Shown here piece by piece: positions 43,912 through 53,352 of a DNA stretch of 64,000 nucleotides (position 1 is the stretch's first letter; each line of letters starts with the position of its first letter). The position numbers and the translations under genes are program-made. This DNA comes from Hyphomicrobiales bacterium (GTDB lineage: Bacteria > Pseudomonadota > Alphaproteobacteria > Rhizobiales > Rhizobiaceae), in assembly GCA_900466945.1 (NCBI GenBank), contig UBNV01000021.1, positions 124,001 to 188,000 on the forward strand. The letters are read 5' to 3'. The notes under the pieces are model-generated. The model ran no database searches. It was given only the letters and a program-made list of their open reading frames with translations, and was not told the DNA's origin.

Positions 43912-44068
43912 CGGTCATTCTCCTTTGGGTGTTGTGATGCTTGAGAAAGCCTCGACCGGCGGGATTTGTTCCGGACGCCGGACGACGAATGCAGTCGAAA
44001 AGCGGAACATCCGTCCGGTGCGCGCATTGTCAGGGACCCCGCGCGAGATCCCTCGCGCGACAGCGAGT

Positions 44069-45766
44069 ATGTCCATGCTTCCGAGAATTGCGATCATCGG
44101 CACCGGACCGACCGGTCTTTACACATTCAAACAATTGATCGGGTCGACCCTTCCTCTGTCGATCACGCTTTACGAAGCGGAGGGAGAGCCTGGAAAGGGC
44201 ACGCCCTACCATCCCGATATGAACGATCCGGCCATGCTCTCCAATATCCCCAGCATCGAGCTTCCGGCCTTCACGGAGACCTTGGCGGATTGGCTGCGGC
44301 GCCAGGACGACGACATGCTGATGCATCACGGCATCCGCCGCGAGGCGATCGACGAGCGGGAATTCTATCCACGCCTGGTGCTGGGTGACTACATGCAGGC
44401 GCAGTTCGAGCGCATGCTGGCAATGGCCGCCGAACGGGGACACGAGATCACCGTGCTCGCGCGCCACAAGGTGGTTGACATCGAGATCCAGGCGGAGGCG
44501 ATCCGCCTGCGCGTTAGCAACCCGGACGGCGAAGAGGATGCAAGCTTCGATCACGTGGTGATGGCAACGGGGCACAACTGGCCGGAAAGCACGGAAATCC
44601 GGCCCGGCTACTTCGTTTCGCCCTGGCCGGCGACCGTTCTCAAATCCATCCGCAACGAGGCCGTGGGCATTCTTGGCACGTCGTTGAGTGGTATCGACGC
44701 GCTGATGACGGTCGCGACCGCCCATGGCATGTTCTACGCCGATGCGGCGGGCGATCTGCAATATCAGCCGGCCGAGGGCACGGAGGGGTTTCGTGCAACG
44801 CTGATGTCCCGCAAGGGCATCCTGCCTGAGGCCGATTTCTACTGCCCACTCCCCTATGTGACGCCGCTCGTCTGCACGGAAGAGGCCATCGATGCGCTGA
44901 TCGCGACAGGTCGTCACGACCTGCTCGATGATGTCTTCGAGCTGTTCCGCGGAGAAATCGTCGCCCGCGACCCCGATTATGCCGCCCGGATCGGGCTGTC
45001 GCAATTGACGATCGAGACCTTCGCCGCCGCCTATTACGCGGACCGGACGGAGAGCGATCCCTTCGTCTGGGCGGCCAAGAATTTGGCCGAAGCCGAGGAA
45101 AACCGGGTGAAGCGATATACCGTGCCGTGGCGCTATGCGATCCTGATCACCCACGAGATCGTCGCGCGCGTCATTCCGCATCTGGACGAGAAAGACCTCA
45201 AGCGCTTCCACCGCCACTTCAAGGGCATCTTCATCGACGACTATGCAACCGTGCCGCTGATGTCGATCCGCAGGCTGCTTGCGCTGTCGCGCGCGGGGAA
45301 GCTGTCGATCCTGAGACTGGGCTCGGACTACAAGATCCGAACGGCCGAGGATGGTCTGGAGCGGGGTGCAGAGGTCGAGGTGTCAGGCACCACGCATCGC
45401 TTCGGCGCCTTCATCGATGCGACCGGCCAGGAAACGCTATCGGCGACGGATCTCCCCTTTCCGACGCTGGTCGATCAGGGTGGCGTGCGCGAAGCCGCGA
45501 CGCCCAAGGTGGAGGCGATCATGTCGCTCGACCGGGATCCTGATATGGTGCGCACCGGCGGCATCGATGTCGATGAGTTCTATCGCCCGCGTCTCGGCCT
45601 GATCTCGGAAGGCCGGCTCTATTGCGCGGCAATCGCCTTCCTGCTGCACAAGGAGCCCTTCGTGCAGGGCATCACGAGTGCCCGGGATATCGGCGAGACC
45701 GTTGGTCGGGCAATCCTGAATGATATCGCAGAGGCGGAGACGCCGCTCTTTCAGATCTCGGCGTAA
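44069..45766 (+). CDS. FAD/NAD(P)-binding protein
   Basis: A 565-residue flavoprotein-like enzyme. The N-terminal dinucleotide-binding motif is IAIIGTGPTGLYTFKQLIGS (GxGPxG). The family-typical GKGTPYHPDMNDPAMLSNIP is next, and a second nucleotide site lies around VGILGTSLSGIDAL at about residue 205. This matches the FAD-NAD(P)-binding domain group of YdhS-like proteins, whose substrates are mostly unknown. I start at the ATG at 44069 (MSMLPR); a further upstream ATG would add 48 residues of unlike composition. Its last 16 bases overlap the end of the convergent MOSC gene. Confidence 0.85.
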   Translation: MSMLPRIAIIGTGPTGLYTFKQLIGSTLPLSITLYEAEGEPGKGTPYHPDMNDPAMLSNIPSIELPAFTETLADWLRRQDDDMLMHHGIRREAIDEREFYPRLVLGDYMQAQFERMLAMAAERGHEITVLARHKVVDIEIQAEAIRLRVSNPDGEEDASFDHVVMATGHNWPESTEIRPGYFVSPWPATVLKSIRNEAVGILGTSLSGIDALMTVATAHGMFYADAAGDLQYQPAEGTEGFRATLMSRKGILPEADFYCPLPYVTPLVCTEEAIDALIATGRHDLLDDVFELFRGEIVARDPDYAARIGLSQLTIETFAAAYYADRTESDPFVWAAKNLAEAEENRVKRYTVPWRYAILITHEIVARVIPHLDEKDLKRFHRHFKGIFIDDYATVPLMSIRRLLALSRAGKLSILRLGSDYKIRTAEDGLERGAEVEVSGTTHRFGAFIDATGQETLSATDLPFPTLVDQGGVREAATPKVEAIMSLDRDPDMVRTGGIDVDEFYRPRLGLISEGRLYCAAIAFLLHKEPFVQGITSARDIGETVGRAILNDIAEAETPLFQISA

Positions 45767-46479
45767 ACGGCATCACCGACGTTGATCGTCACGCCCTCTG
45801 TGGGCGTGGCATAGACGCCGAGATTGCGCTTGTTGTGGCGCATGATGCCCCGCAGGACATCGGGCTCTTCGGACAGGCCGGGCTGGGCGACAAGCGTCAT
45901 GCCGCAACGGCGCGAGGCCTCCGTGACGTGGATATCCGCGTCCCCGATCCGCACCGTATGATCCACCCAGTCGTTCTCGATGAAACCTTCGCCTTCTTCC
46001 GTTTCGATCAGCACGGAGGGCCGGAACCGTCGTGCGTCGAGTGGCGGAAGGCCTGTCATCGCGGCGAGCGCCTCCGTCGACGCCGTCGTGACCAGATGAA
46101 GCGGCGCCGGCTTGTACCGGTTGGAAACCACCGGAAATCTCATATCCTCTTCGCCAAAGATTCCCACAGCAACCGGGAAGCCGAAATGCTCGGCAAGCCG
46201 GTCCGGTAAAGCGCCGTCATCGAGCGCATGTTCGGCGCCGTCGGCGAAGCGCAGAACCGGCAGTCCAGAGGGCGGTTGCGAGGCGATGATGAAGAGGGCG
46301 GGGCGCCAGCGCGTTTCTTTCTCAGGCGCGGCGGCAAGGCCCGTTTCCGGATCGAACAGTGCAAACCGCCGGTCGCCAGTGATGCCCTCGGGTGAAACGG
46401 TGATCGAGGCGAGCGTCTCCCCGCCGAGAGAACTCACCGGATAGCGCCAGACTTCCCGCACCTGACCGATTTTGCGCAT
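45751..46479 (-). CDS. MOSC domain-containing protein
   Basis: A 242-residue protein with an N-terminal MOSC beta-barrel part (VREVWRYPVSSLGGETLASI and GDRRFALFDPETG) and a C-terminal MOSC domain with the conserved Cys in HVTEASRRCGMTLVAQPG. MOSC proteins carry sulfur or molybdenum cofactor chemistry, as in mARC and YiiM, which reduce N-hydroxylated compounds. The partner is not encoded nearby. It overlaps the end of the FAD gene by 16 bases tail to tail. Confidence 0.88.
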   Translation of the reverse strand: MRKIGQVREVWRYPVSSLGGETLASITVSPEGITGDRRFALFDPETGLAAAPEKETRWRPALFIIASQPPSGLPVLRFADGAEHALDDGALPDRLAEHFGFPVAVGIFGEEDMRFPVVSNRYKPAPLHLVTTASTEALAAMTGLPPLDARRFRPSVLIETEEGEGFIENDWVDHTVRIGDADIHVTEASRRCGMTLVAQPGLSEEPDVLRGIMRHNKRNLGVYATPTEGVTINVGDAVYAEI

Positions 46480-46569
46480 GGTGACTCCCGTTTCAGACCA
46501 TCACCATACGTCGAAAAGCCGCTCTATGTTCCCGCATTTCTGCGGAGTGCCTAATTCCGCAGAGTTGGA

Positions 46570-47595
46570 TCAGGTCCAGTCGAGCACGATCTTGCTCGCC
46601 TTGCCGGCTGAGGCCAGTTCGAAGGCTTCAGCATAGTCGTCCACCTTCATCCGGTGGGTGATGACCTTGCGGATGTCGAGGCCGCTTTCGAGCATGGCGA
46701 GCATCTTGTGCCAGGTGTCGAACATCTCGCGGCCATAGATGCCCTTCAGCGTCACCATGCGAAAGACGACCTTGGAGAGATCGAAATGGAAGGGCCGTGC
46801 CGGGACGCCCAGAAGCGCGATGCGGCCGCCCATGACGAGATGGTCGATCATCTGGTCGAGTGCTACCGGCGAGCCGCTCATCTCGAGGCCGACATCGAAG
46901 CCTTCCTTCATCTTGAGCTTCGTCATGACATCGCGCAGATCTTCTTTCGCCACGTTGACCGGATGAACATCGGCGACCTCAGCTGCGAGCGCCAGGCGCT
47001 CCGGGTTGACGTCGGTGATGACGACGTGGCGCGCGCCAACATGGCGGGCGATCGCCGCCCCCATGATCCCGATCGGGCCGGCGCCGGTGATGATGACGTC
47101 CTCGCCGACGAGGTCGAAGGCAAGCGCCGTGTGCACGGCATTCCCGAGCGGATCGAGGATCGCGCCGATCTCGTCGTCGATCGTGTCGGGCAGCGGGATG
47201 ATGTTGAAGGCGGGGATCTTGGCAAATTCGGCAAACGTGCCCTGCACGTTGACGCCGATGCCCTTTGTCTCCGGGTCGAGATGATACTTGCCGGCGCGTG
47301 AGGCACGGCTGTTCATGCCGACGAGATGGCCTTCGCCCGAGACCCGCTGGCCGATCGTGAGATTGCGGACATTGGCGCCGACGGCGACGATTTCGCCGGC
47401 ATATTCATGGCCGGTGATCATCGGCACGGGGATCGTCTTCTGCGCCCACTCGTCCCATTTGTAGATGTGCACGTCGGTGCCGCAGATGCCGGTTTTGTTG
47501 ATCTTGACCAGCACGTCGTCGGGCCCGATCTCCGGGACCGGCGCATCGATCATCCAGATGCCGACCTCGGATTTCTGCTTGGAAAGCGCCTTCAT
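46570..47595 (-). CDS. tdh: L-threonine 3-dehydrogenase
   Basis: A 341-residue zinc alcohol dehydrogenase-family enzyme that oxidises L-threonine to 2-amino-3-ketobutyrate with NAD+. Motifs: [17 protein letters not shown] with the catalytic zinc Cys, [12 protein letters not shown], and the Rossmann [19 protein letters not shown]. The length equals E. coli Tdh. It starts 2 bases after the kbl stop, the standard kbl-tdh operon, which degrades threonine to glycine and acetyl-CoA. Confidence 0.96.
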   Translation of the reverse strand: MKALSKQKSEVGIWMIDAPVPEIGPDDVLVKINKTGICGTDVHIYKWDEWAQKTIPVPMITGHEYAGEIVAVGANVRNLTIGQRVSGEGHLVGMNSRASRAGKYHLDPETKGIGVNVQGTFAEFAKIPAFNIIPLPDTIDDEIGAILDPLGNAVHTALAFDLVGEDVIITGAGPIGIMGAAIARHVGARHVVITDVNPERLALAAEVADVHPVNVAKEDLRDVMTKLKMKEGFDVGLEMSGSPVALDQMIDHLVMGGRIALLGVPARPFHFDLSKVVFRMVTLKGIYGREMFDTWHKMLAMLESGLDIRKVITHRMKVDDYAEAFELASAGKASKIVLDWT

Positions 47596-47597
47596 GA

Positions 47598-48800
47598 TCA
47601 GATCATCCCGATGGTCTTGCCGGCATCGATGAATGCGGCGATGGCGGTGTCGATATCGGCCTCGCTGAGCGCTGCCGACATCTGCGTGCGGATGCGGGCC
47701 TGGCCCTTGGGCACGACGGGGAAGAAGAAGCCGGCGACATAGACGCCGCGGGCATCGAGTTCGGCGGCAAGCTTCTGGGCGAGCACGGCGTCGTGGGTCA
47801 TGACCGGGATGATCGGCGTTTCACCGGGTAAGAGCTCGAAGCCGGCCTCGCTCAGGCCCTTGCGGAAGCGTTTGGTGTGACCGGAGAGCTGGGCGCGCAG
47901 GTCGTCGGCGCTTTCGGCGATCTCGATCGCCTTTAGCGAGCCGGCCGCCACGGCAGGCGCCAGGCTGTTGGAGAAGAGATAGGGCCGCGCCCGCTGGCGA
48001 AGCAGGTCGATGGCCGCTTTCGGACCGGCGATGAAGCCGCCCATAGCGCCACCAAGCGTCTTGCCGAAGGTGCCGGTGATGATGTCGACGCGGGTGCCGA
48101 CACCGGTCAGCGTCGGCGTGCCCTTGCCTTTGGCGCCCAAATGGCCGGTGGCATGGCATTCGTCGATCATCACCATGGCGCCGTATTTCTCGGCGAGCGC
48201 GCAGATCTCCGGGAGCTTTGCGACATAGCCGTCCATCGAGAACACGCCGTCGGTGACGATCAGCCGGAAGCGCGTGCCCTCGGCAATCGCCTTCTTCAGC
48301 TCGTCTTCCAGCCCGTCCATATCCGAGTTCGCATAGCGATAGCGCTTCGCCTTGGAGAGGCGCACGCCGTCGATGATCGAGGCGTGGTTGAGGCTGTCGG
48401 AAATGATTGCGTCCTCAGGTCCGAGCAGCGTCTCGAAGATCCCGCCATTGGCGTCGAAGCAGGCGGCAAACAGGATCGCGTCGTCCTTATCGAGATAGCG
48501 GGCGATCGCCTGTTCGAGCTGGCGATGGATATCCTGCGCGCCGCAGATGAAGCGTACCGAAGCCATGCCGAAGCCGTGGCTGTCGATCGCGGCCTTGGCG
48601 GCCTCTTCGATCTCGGGATGGTTGGCAAGCCCGAGATAGTTGTTGGCGCAGAGATTGATCATCTCGCGCATGCCCCTGGCGTCGCGCACCTGGATGCGGC
48701 CCGATTGCGGGCTGACGATTTCGCGCTCGCGCTTCAGAAGCCCATCGGCTTCGATGCCATTGAGAGTTTCGGTAATGTGGTCGAGAAAGCCGGTCTGCAT
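47598..48800 (-). CDS. kbl: Glycine C-acetyltransferase (2-amino-3-ketobutyrate CoA ligase)
   Basis: A 400-residue PLP enzyme that cleaves 2-amino-3-ketobutyrate with CoA into glycine and acetyl-CoA. Motifs: [33 protein letters not shown]-type segment, [10 protein letters not shown] and the PLP lysine in [13 protein letters not shown]. The start is the ATG at 48800 with GAGGGA seven bases upstream. It is the first gene of kbl-tdh and lies 82 bases after the stop of the XRE-cupin regulator on the same strand. Confidence 0.96.
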   Translation of the reverse strand: MQTGFLDHITETLNGIEADGLLKREREIVSPQSGRIQVRDARGMREMINLCANNYLGLANHPEIEEAAKAAIDSHGFGMASVRFICGAQDIHRQLEQAIARYLDKDDAILFAACFDANGGIFETLLGPEDAIISDSLNHASIIDGVRLSKAKRYRYANSDMDGLEDELKKAIAEGTRFRLIVTDGVFSMDGYVAKLPEICALAEKYGAMVMIDECHATGHLGAKGKGTPTLTGVGTRVDIITGTFGKTLGGAMGGFIAGPKAAIDLLRQRARPYLFSNSLAPAVAAGSLKAIEIAESADDLRAQLSGHTKRFRKGLSEAGFELLPGETPIIPVMTHDAVLAQKLAAELDARGVYVAGFFFPVVPKGQARIRTQMSAALSEADIDTAIAAFIDAGKTIGMI

Positions 48801-48882
48801 GGGAAATCCCTCGATGCTGAATAATTCCAGCATATCGGAATTTCGCCCTGCGGCAATCGATATTTTGGAATTGCCTTTTCGC

Positions 48883-49449
48883 CTATCTGTGTAGCACGAC
48901 CAGCAGGCCTTTGCCGATATCCGTTCCGCCATTGCGGATCGCATGCGGAACATCGGCACGATAACGCGCGGTTTCGCCTGATCGGATCACCGTCTTGCTG
49001 CCGCCGCTGGAAATCTCGAAACCGTCTGTGAAGGCGGTGAAATGTTCGAAGGCGCCGATGGAATGGGGCTGGCTGACGAGTTCGCCGCCGGGATCCATTT
49101 CGAGCTCGTACCATTCCGTCTGGCCGGCGAGCCGGGGCGAGCTCAGGATCTTCAGCCGGCAGGAGCCATCGGCACTACGAATGACCGGCGTATGCATGAC
49201 CGAGGTCACCTCGATCTCTTCACGCCCGGCCACCGATGTGCCATTGCCGATGAGATCGGAGAGTTCGACCTCCATCGCCTGGGTGAGGCTCCAGAGCACG
49301 GCAAAGGTCGGATTGGCCTCGCCGCGCTCGATCTGGCTCAGCATCGACTTGGAGACACCGGACAGTGTGCCGAGCTGTTCGAGCGTCAGCTTCCGCGCCT
49401 TGCGCTCGCGCTTGATGGCCGGGCCGATCTCTGGAGTGTGCTGCTGCAT
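48883..49449 (-). CDS. XRE family regulator with cupin domain
   Basis: A 188-residue regulator: HTH at residues ~10-65 (KLTLEQLGTLSGVSKSMLSQ, IERGEANPTFAVLW) and a cupin at ~105-185 (GAFEHFTAFTDGFEIS, SGETARYRADVPHAIRN). Cupin XRE proteins sense small molecules. The gene is upstream of kbl-tdh in the same orientation and so is a likely regulator of threonine degradation; effector unknown. The ATG at 49449 is chosen by HTH spacing; a more upstream frame adds an Arg/His-rich tail. Confidence 0.87.
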   Translation of the reverse strand: MQQHTPEIGPAIKRERKARKLTLEQLGTLSGVSKSMLSQIERGEANPTFAVLWSLTQAMEVELSDLIGNGTSVAGREEIEVTSVMHTPVIRSADGSCRLKILSSPRLAGQTEWYELEMDPGGELVSQPHSIGAFEHFTAFTDGFEISSGGSKTVIRSGETARYRADVPHAIRNGGTDIGKGLLVVLHR

Positions 49450-49573
49450 CAAAACTGTCCTGCGATGAAACCGGTGCTGTGCCGGCACCTCTTTTACGCC
49501 GAGCGTGCGGTGCGACGGAAGAGGGCAGCGAGGAAAGCTTGACTCCAATATCTGCACATGAAATTCTCAGATA

Positions 49574-50146
49574 ATGGAATCAGAAGATCACTTCGAGAAA
49601 CATGTGGCCGATCGGCTGAAGCGCCTGCGTGTCGAGCGGGGGCTGACGCTCGACCAGCTGGCGGACCTTTCAGGCGTTAGCCGAGCGATGATCTCGCGCA
49701 TCGAGCGATCCGAGGCGAGCCCGACGGCGGCGCTTCTGGCACGCCTTTGCTCGGCCCTCGGAGTTTCTCTCTCCGTCTTCTTTGCCAGCGCTGAGGCCGA
49801 GCCTTCGCCGCTCGCGCGACGCGTCGATCAGCCGGTCTGGCGTGATCCGGAAAGCGGATATCTGCGCCGCGCAGTCTCTCCGCAGGACACGGGCAGCGGG
49901 ACAGATATCGTCGAGGTCGAGTTTCCGGCCGGGGCCGAGGTGAAGTTTCCGGGGCGCCCGACCGGCCGCAGCCAGACCCAGCATGTCTGGGTCTTCGAGG
50001 GCGTCATCGAACTCATCGTCGGCGAGACCGTGCACCGGCTGGAGGCCGGCGACTGCCTGTTCATGAATGTCGGCGATGTGCACGGCTACCGCAACCCGAC
50101 AGATCAACCCGCCCGCTATGCCGTCGTCATTTCCCTCGGCCCCTGA
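49574..50146 (+). CDS. XRE family regulator with cupin domain
   Basis: A 190-residue regulator similar in architecture to the divergent one at 48883: HTH at ~10-65 (GLTLDQLADLSGVSRAMISR, IERSEASPTAALLARLC) and a C-terminal cupin (HVWVFEGVIELIVGETVHRL, NVGDVHGYRNPTDQPARY). Its stop lies 26 bases before a GNAT gene that it may control. The pair of divergent XRE-cupin genes shares a 124-base intergenic region. Confidence 0.88.
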   Translation: MESEDHFEKHVADRLKRLRVERGLTLDQLADLSGVSRAMISRIERSEASPTAALLARLCSALGVSLSVFFASAEAEPSPLARRVDQPVWRDPESGYLRRAVSPQDTGSGTDIVEVEFPAGAEVKFPGRPTGRSQTQHVWVFEGVIELIVGETVHRLEAGDCLFMNVGDVHGYRNPTDQPARYAVVISLGP

Positions 50147-50172
50147 CCGCTCCCGACAATAGGACCTTATCC

Positions 50173-50703
50173 ATGCCCGCCTCCAAGCCCGATATTCGTC
50201 TTCTCTCCAAAACCAATGCGCTTGCTGCCTTGCCCGACCTTTGCGAGGCTCTGTCCGATTGTGTCGAGGACGGGGCATCGCTCGGCTACATGTCGCCTTT
50301 CACGCCTGCTGATGGCGAGGCTTTCTGGCGCGGCGTTGCAGACGCCGTGGGGCGCGGCGAGGTTGTTCTCTACGGCGCCTTCCTTGGAGACCGCCTAATC
50401 GGCACGGTTCAGGTCGGCTTTGCTTCGAAGCCCAACCAGCCGCATCGCGGCGATCTGATGAAGCTGCTCGTCCATCGTGATGCCCGTGGCCTCGGCTTGT
50501 CGAAGGCGCTGATGGCGGCCGCGGAGGAGGGGGCAGCCAAGGCTGGACGCTCGCTGCTTGTCCTCGATACGGCCGCCGGCGAACTGGCGGAAACGCTCTA
50601 CGAGAAACTGGGCTGGCAGCGTTCGGGTATCATTCCGAACTACGCGCTTTTCCCCGATGGCCGCTATTGCGACACCGTCATCTTCTGGAAGACTGTGGCT
50701 TGA
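50173..50703 (+). CDS. GNAT family N-acetyltransferase
   Basis: A 176-residue GNAT enzyme: FLGDRLIGTVQVGFASKPNQ, LLVHRDARGLGLSKALMAAA with the acetyl-CoA motif RDARGLGLS, and ETLYEKLGWQRSGIIPNYAL. The substrate is unknown. It is downstream of, and probably cotranscribed with, the XRE-cupin regulator, a frequent pairing in alphaproteobacteria. Confidence 0.9.
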   Translation: MPASKPDIRLLSKTNALAALPDLCEALSDCVEDGASLGYMSPFTPADGEAFWRGVADAVGRGEVVLYGAFLGDRLIGTVQVGFASKPNQPHRGDLMKLLVHRDARGLGLSKALMAAAEEGAAKAGRSLLVLDTAAGELAETLYEKLGWQRSGIIPNYALFPDGRYCDTVIFWKTVA

Positions 50704-50815
50704 ACGCATCGCTGCCAAGAGATTGAGATCTCGCCCAAAAAACGCCGGGCGCACCCTCTTCACACTTCTGTGATCATAGGTTTAGGGTCCCCAATCCGCG
50801 AGCTAGGGAGCGCAT

Positions 50816-51184
50816 ATGATCGGGACTGGGTTTTTGAAGTGTATGGTTTTGGGGTTGGCCATGGCGGTGGCGGCGCCGGCATTTTCGGCAGACGTCACCT
50901 TCGTCATGCGCAACGATCATCCGAATGCCGTCGAGGTCGAACTCTACAGCCAGGACCGCGAATATGTCTGGCCCGGCAATGGTGATGTCTTCTACCTCGA
51001 CGACGGCGAGACCAAGCAGATCCCGCTCTCCTGCGAGGAAGGCGAGACGATCTGCTACGGCGCCTGGATTTCCGGCGACAAGCAGAGCTACTGGGGCACT
51101 GGTCCCGACAATGCCGAGACATGCGACGACTGCTGCTACACTTGCACCGGTGGCGAGACCGAGCAGATCAATCTGACCGAGTAA
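50816..51184 (+). CDS. Exported Cys-rich protein of unknown function
   Basis: A 122-residue protein with a signal peptide (MIGTGFLKCMVLGLAMAVAA, cleaved after FSA). The mature chain is acidic (many D/E) with six Cys: SCEEGETICYG, then TCDDCCYTCTGG. The DVTFVMRNDHPNAVEVELYS start and the Cys arrangement suggest a small beta fold stabilised by disulfides. No named family is recognised. It stands alone, followed by a long inverted repeat. Confidence 0.65.
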   Translation: MIGTGFLKCMVLGLAMAVAAPAFSADVTFVMRNDHPNAVEVELYSQDREYVWPGNGDVFYLDDGETKQIPLSCEEGETICYGAWISGDKQSYWGTGPDNAETCDDCCYTCTGGETEQINLTE

Positions 51185-51209
51185 TACCGTTCGGCGGGGG
51201 CCGAGGGGC

Positions 51210-51252
51210 GGGGGCGGTTTTCTGGTCGAATGACCAAGAAAATCGCCCCCTT
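51210..51252 (+). terminator. Long imperfect hairpin after the Cys-rich gene
   Basis: GGGGGCGGTTTTCTGGTC pairs with GACCAAGAAAATCGCCCCC (about 17 pairs with one bulge and one mismatch), loop GAAT. It begins 26 bases after the stop. A TTTGC tail is short. Probably the terminator of the gene at 50816. Confidence 0.6.
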
Positions 51253-51322
51253 TGCACTTGTGGCTGAGGTGTGGACGGCGCTAGTTTTCGCTCTAAAACG
51301 ACCAGAGGGAAAACATCAAAAC

Positions 51323-52351
51323 ATGCGCGTATTCTATTCCGAAAAGCACAAGCTCCGAGACGCCAAGACCGAGCTGCATGGCGGCCTGCTGGTGAAACCC
51401 TTCGAGGGGCCGTTCCGCGCCGAATGGGTGCTGGCGGGCGTCAAGGAAGCGGGTTTCACCGATGTCCATGCGCCGGCCGAACACGGGCTCGAAACGGCGC
51501 TCAAGGTGCATGATGCCGGCTATCTCGAATTCCTGCGCACCTGCTGGGATCGTTGGCAGGCGCATGGCTTCGAAGGCGAAGCGATCGCCACCTCCTTCCC
51601 CTGCCGCCGCAGCCAGACGGGCCGCGTGCCGAAGAACATCGACGGTGCCGTCGGCTATTATACCAACTCCGCCGAGACCTCGATTTCCAAGGGGACCTAC
51701 GAGGCGGCGATCGCCTCGATGGATGTGGCGTTGTCCGGCGCTGACTGGCTCAACGAGGGTAACCGCTTCGCCTTCTCGCTCTGCCGCCCGCCGGGCCACC
51801 ATGCCGGCATCGATCTCTTCGGCGGCTACTGCTTCATCAACAACGCCGCCGTCGCCGCCCAGCGGCTGATCGACCATGGCGCGAAGAAAGTCGCGATCCT
51901 CGATGTCGACTTCCACCATGGTAACGGCACCCAGGACATCACCTATCGCCGCGGCGACATCTTCTTCGCTTCCCTGCACGGCGAGCCGGAAGACGCTTTC
52001 CCCTTTTTCCTCGGTTATGCCGACGAGACAGGCGAGGGTGAGGGCGAAGGCCTGAACGCCAACTATCCGATGCCGTCTGGCACGCCCTTCGACATCTGGT
52101 CGGCGGCGCTCGAAGACAGTCTGAAGAAGATCAAGGCTTATGGCGCGGAAGCCATCGTGGTCTCGCTCGGCGTCGATACCTTCGAGAAGGACCCGATCAG
52201 CTTCTTCAAGCTGACGAGCCCTGATTATATCAGCATGGGCGAAGTGATCGCGGCCAGTGGCGTGCCGGTGCTGACGCTCATGGAAGGCGGCTACGGCGTG
52301 CCGGAGATCGGGCTCAACGTCGCGAATGTGCTGAGAGGCCTGGAGGCCTGA
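51323..52351 (+). CDS. Acetylpolyamine amidohydrolase (histone deacetylase family)
   Basis: A 342-residue class II deacetylase-like enzyme that removes acetyl groups from acetylated polyamines such as acetylputrescine. It is very similar in pattern to the Mycoplana ramosa enzyme: FYSEKHKLRDAKTELHGG at the N-terminus, RPPGHHAGIDLFGGYCFINN, and the zinc site DVDFHHGNGTQD (Asp and His ligands). The start is the ATG at 51323, aligning with that enzyme's start; an upstream ATG at 51230 falls within the hairpin arm after the previous gene. It is cytosolic and stands alone; 1.8 kb on lies an amine uptake and oxidation cluster. Confidence 0.93.
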   Translation: MRVFYSEKHKLRDAKTELHGGLLVKPFEGPFRAEWVLAGVKEAGFTDVHAPAEHGLETALKVHDAGYLEFLRTCWDRWQAHGFEGEAIATSFPCRRSQTGRVPKNIDGAVGYYTNSAETSISKGTYEAAIASMDVALSGADWLNEGNRFAFSLCRPPGHHAGIDLFGGYCFINNAAVAAQRLIDHGAKKVAILDVDFHHGNGTQDITYRRGDIFFASLHGEPEDAFPFFLGYADETGEGEGEGLNANYPMPSGTPFDIWSAALEDSLKKIKAYGAEAIVVSLGVDTFEKDPISFFKLTSPDYISMGEVIAASGVPVLTLMEGGYGVPEIGLNVANVLRGLEA

Positions 52352-52401
52352 GGCTTTCGGTCCTGAGGAAATGGCCCCCGCGGCGGGGCCTCCGGCCTGC
52401 G

Positions 52402-53256
52402 TCAGGCCTTGGTAACGACGACCTCCAGATAGTCGCTCGGCACGACCATGGTCCCGTCGGTCGCCCGGTTGAAACGCGCAATCAGCGCCATGAGATCCTG
52501 GCTGAGCGCCGCCTGACCGGTCTCCGGCAATGCAACAAACGCCTTGTGCACCGGGCCGTACCAGGTGCGGAAGACCTCCAGCCAGTGCTCCGGAGAACGA
52601 TAGCGGAAGGTGAAGACCTTCTGTTGTGTGGCGACGGTGCCGGCGGATGCGAACAGCGTGTCGAGCCGGGCTTCAGTTCCCCACAGGGCGGGCGACAGTG
52701 CGCCGGGCGGAGGCGGCAGATGCTGGCCAATTGTGCGAAACAAATGGCCGATGAAGCCATCCGGCGTCCAGTTGGCCAAACCGATGCGGCCAGCCGGACG
52801 GCAGACCCTGAGCAATTCCCGGGCGGCCTGATCCTGGTTCGGCGTGAACATCACGCCGAAGGTCGATAGGACCACGTCGAAGGCACCGTTTTCGAAAGGC
52901 AGGGCCTCGGCATCGGCCGTCTGGAAGGCGATGGTCAGGCCATCCGCTTCGGCGCGGGCGCGACCGCGCTCCAGAAGTGCCGGCACATAATCGGTCGATG
53001 TGACCACCGCCCAGCGGCGGGCGGCGGCAAGCGTGGCATTGCCATTGCCAGCGGCGACGTCGAGCACGCGCTCGCCGGCACGAAGATCCAGCGCCTCGCA
53101 GAGTGTTTCGCCGACGATCTGCAGGGTCGTGCCGACAACGGCATAATCCCCCGATGCCCAGGCGCCCTGCTGGCGGGCTTTCAGTGCGACCAGATCTGGC
53201 AAGGGAAGCGAGGCGACGGGTGCGGGGCTAGCGGCAGTCATTGCAACATTTTGCAT
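52402..53256 (-). CDS. Class I SAM-dependent methyltransferase
   Basis: A 284-residue methyltransferase. Motif I is VLDVAAGNGNATLAAARR at about residues 64-80; ADAEALPFENGAFDVVLSTF is motif II-III, and LLRVCRPAGRIGLANW is motif IV-V. The substrate is unknown; it resembles ubiquinone/menaquinone-type (UbiE-like) enzymes. It is followed upstream on the same strand by an HxlR-type regulator 96 bases away; both upstream regions carry the same 22-bp site, indicating common control. AAGGAG precedes the ATG. Confidence 0.9.
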   Translation of the reverse strand: MQNVAMTAASPAPVASLPLPDLVALKARQQGAWASGDYAVVGTTLQIVGETLCEALDLRAGERVLDVAAGNGNATLAAARRWAVVTSTDYVPALLERGRARAEADGLTIAFQTADAEALPFENGAFDVVLSTFGVMFTPNQDQAARELLRVCRPAGRIGLANWTPDGFIGHLFRTIGQHLPPPPGALSPALWGTEARLDTLFASAGTVATQQKVFTFRYRSPEHWLEVFRTWYGPVHKAFVALPETGQAALSQDLMALIARFNRATDGTMVVPSDYLEVVVTKA

Positions 53257-53307
53257 GGTCTCTCTCCTTCTGATGGAGGGAGGAGTGTCGCGAGGAGACC
53301 CGTTCAG

Positions 53308-53329
53308 GACCAGTGTAGGAACTGTAGCG
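53308..53329 (-). promoter_or_regulatory. Shared 22-bp site, methyltransferase copy
   Basis: On the minus strand CGCTACAGTTC-CTACACTGGTC, 51 bases before the methyltransferase start. 16 of 22 bases are identical to the site at 54087 upstream of the regulator, including CGCTACA and ACTGG blocks. A candidate binding site of the HxlR protein or a common promoter element. Confidence 0.55.
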
Positions 53330-53352
53330 CTGCCGGTACAGAAAATGGATCG

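Noticed and set aside
43999-44026. GGAAC-N16-CATT before the FAD protein gene
   Set aside because: Same one-base departure from CGTT; no independent support.
44030-45217. A 395-codon open frame antisense to the FAD protein
   Set aside because: Opposes conserved dinucleotide-binding sequence and shows no domain.
46507-46532. GGAAC-N17-CGTA on the minus strand before the MOSC gene
   Set aside because: Plausible spacing, but the downstream box departs from CGTT and nothing else links the gene to stress; not listed as a feature.
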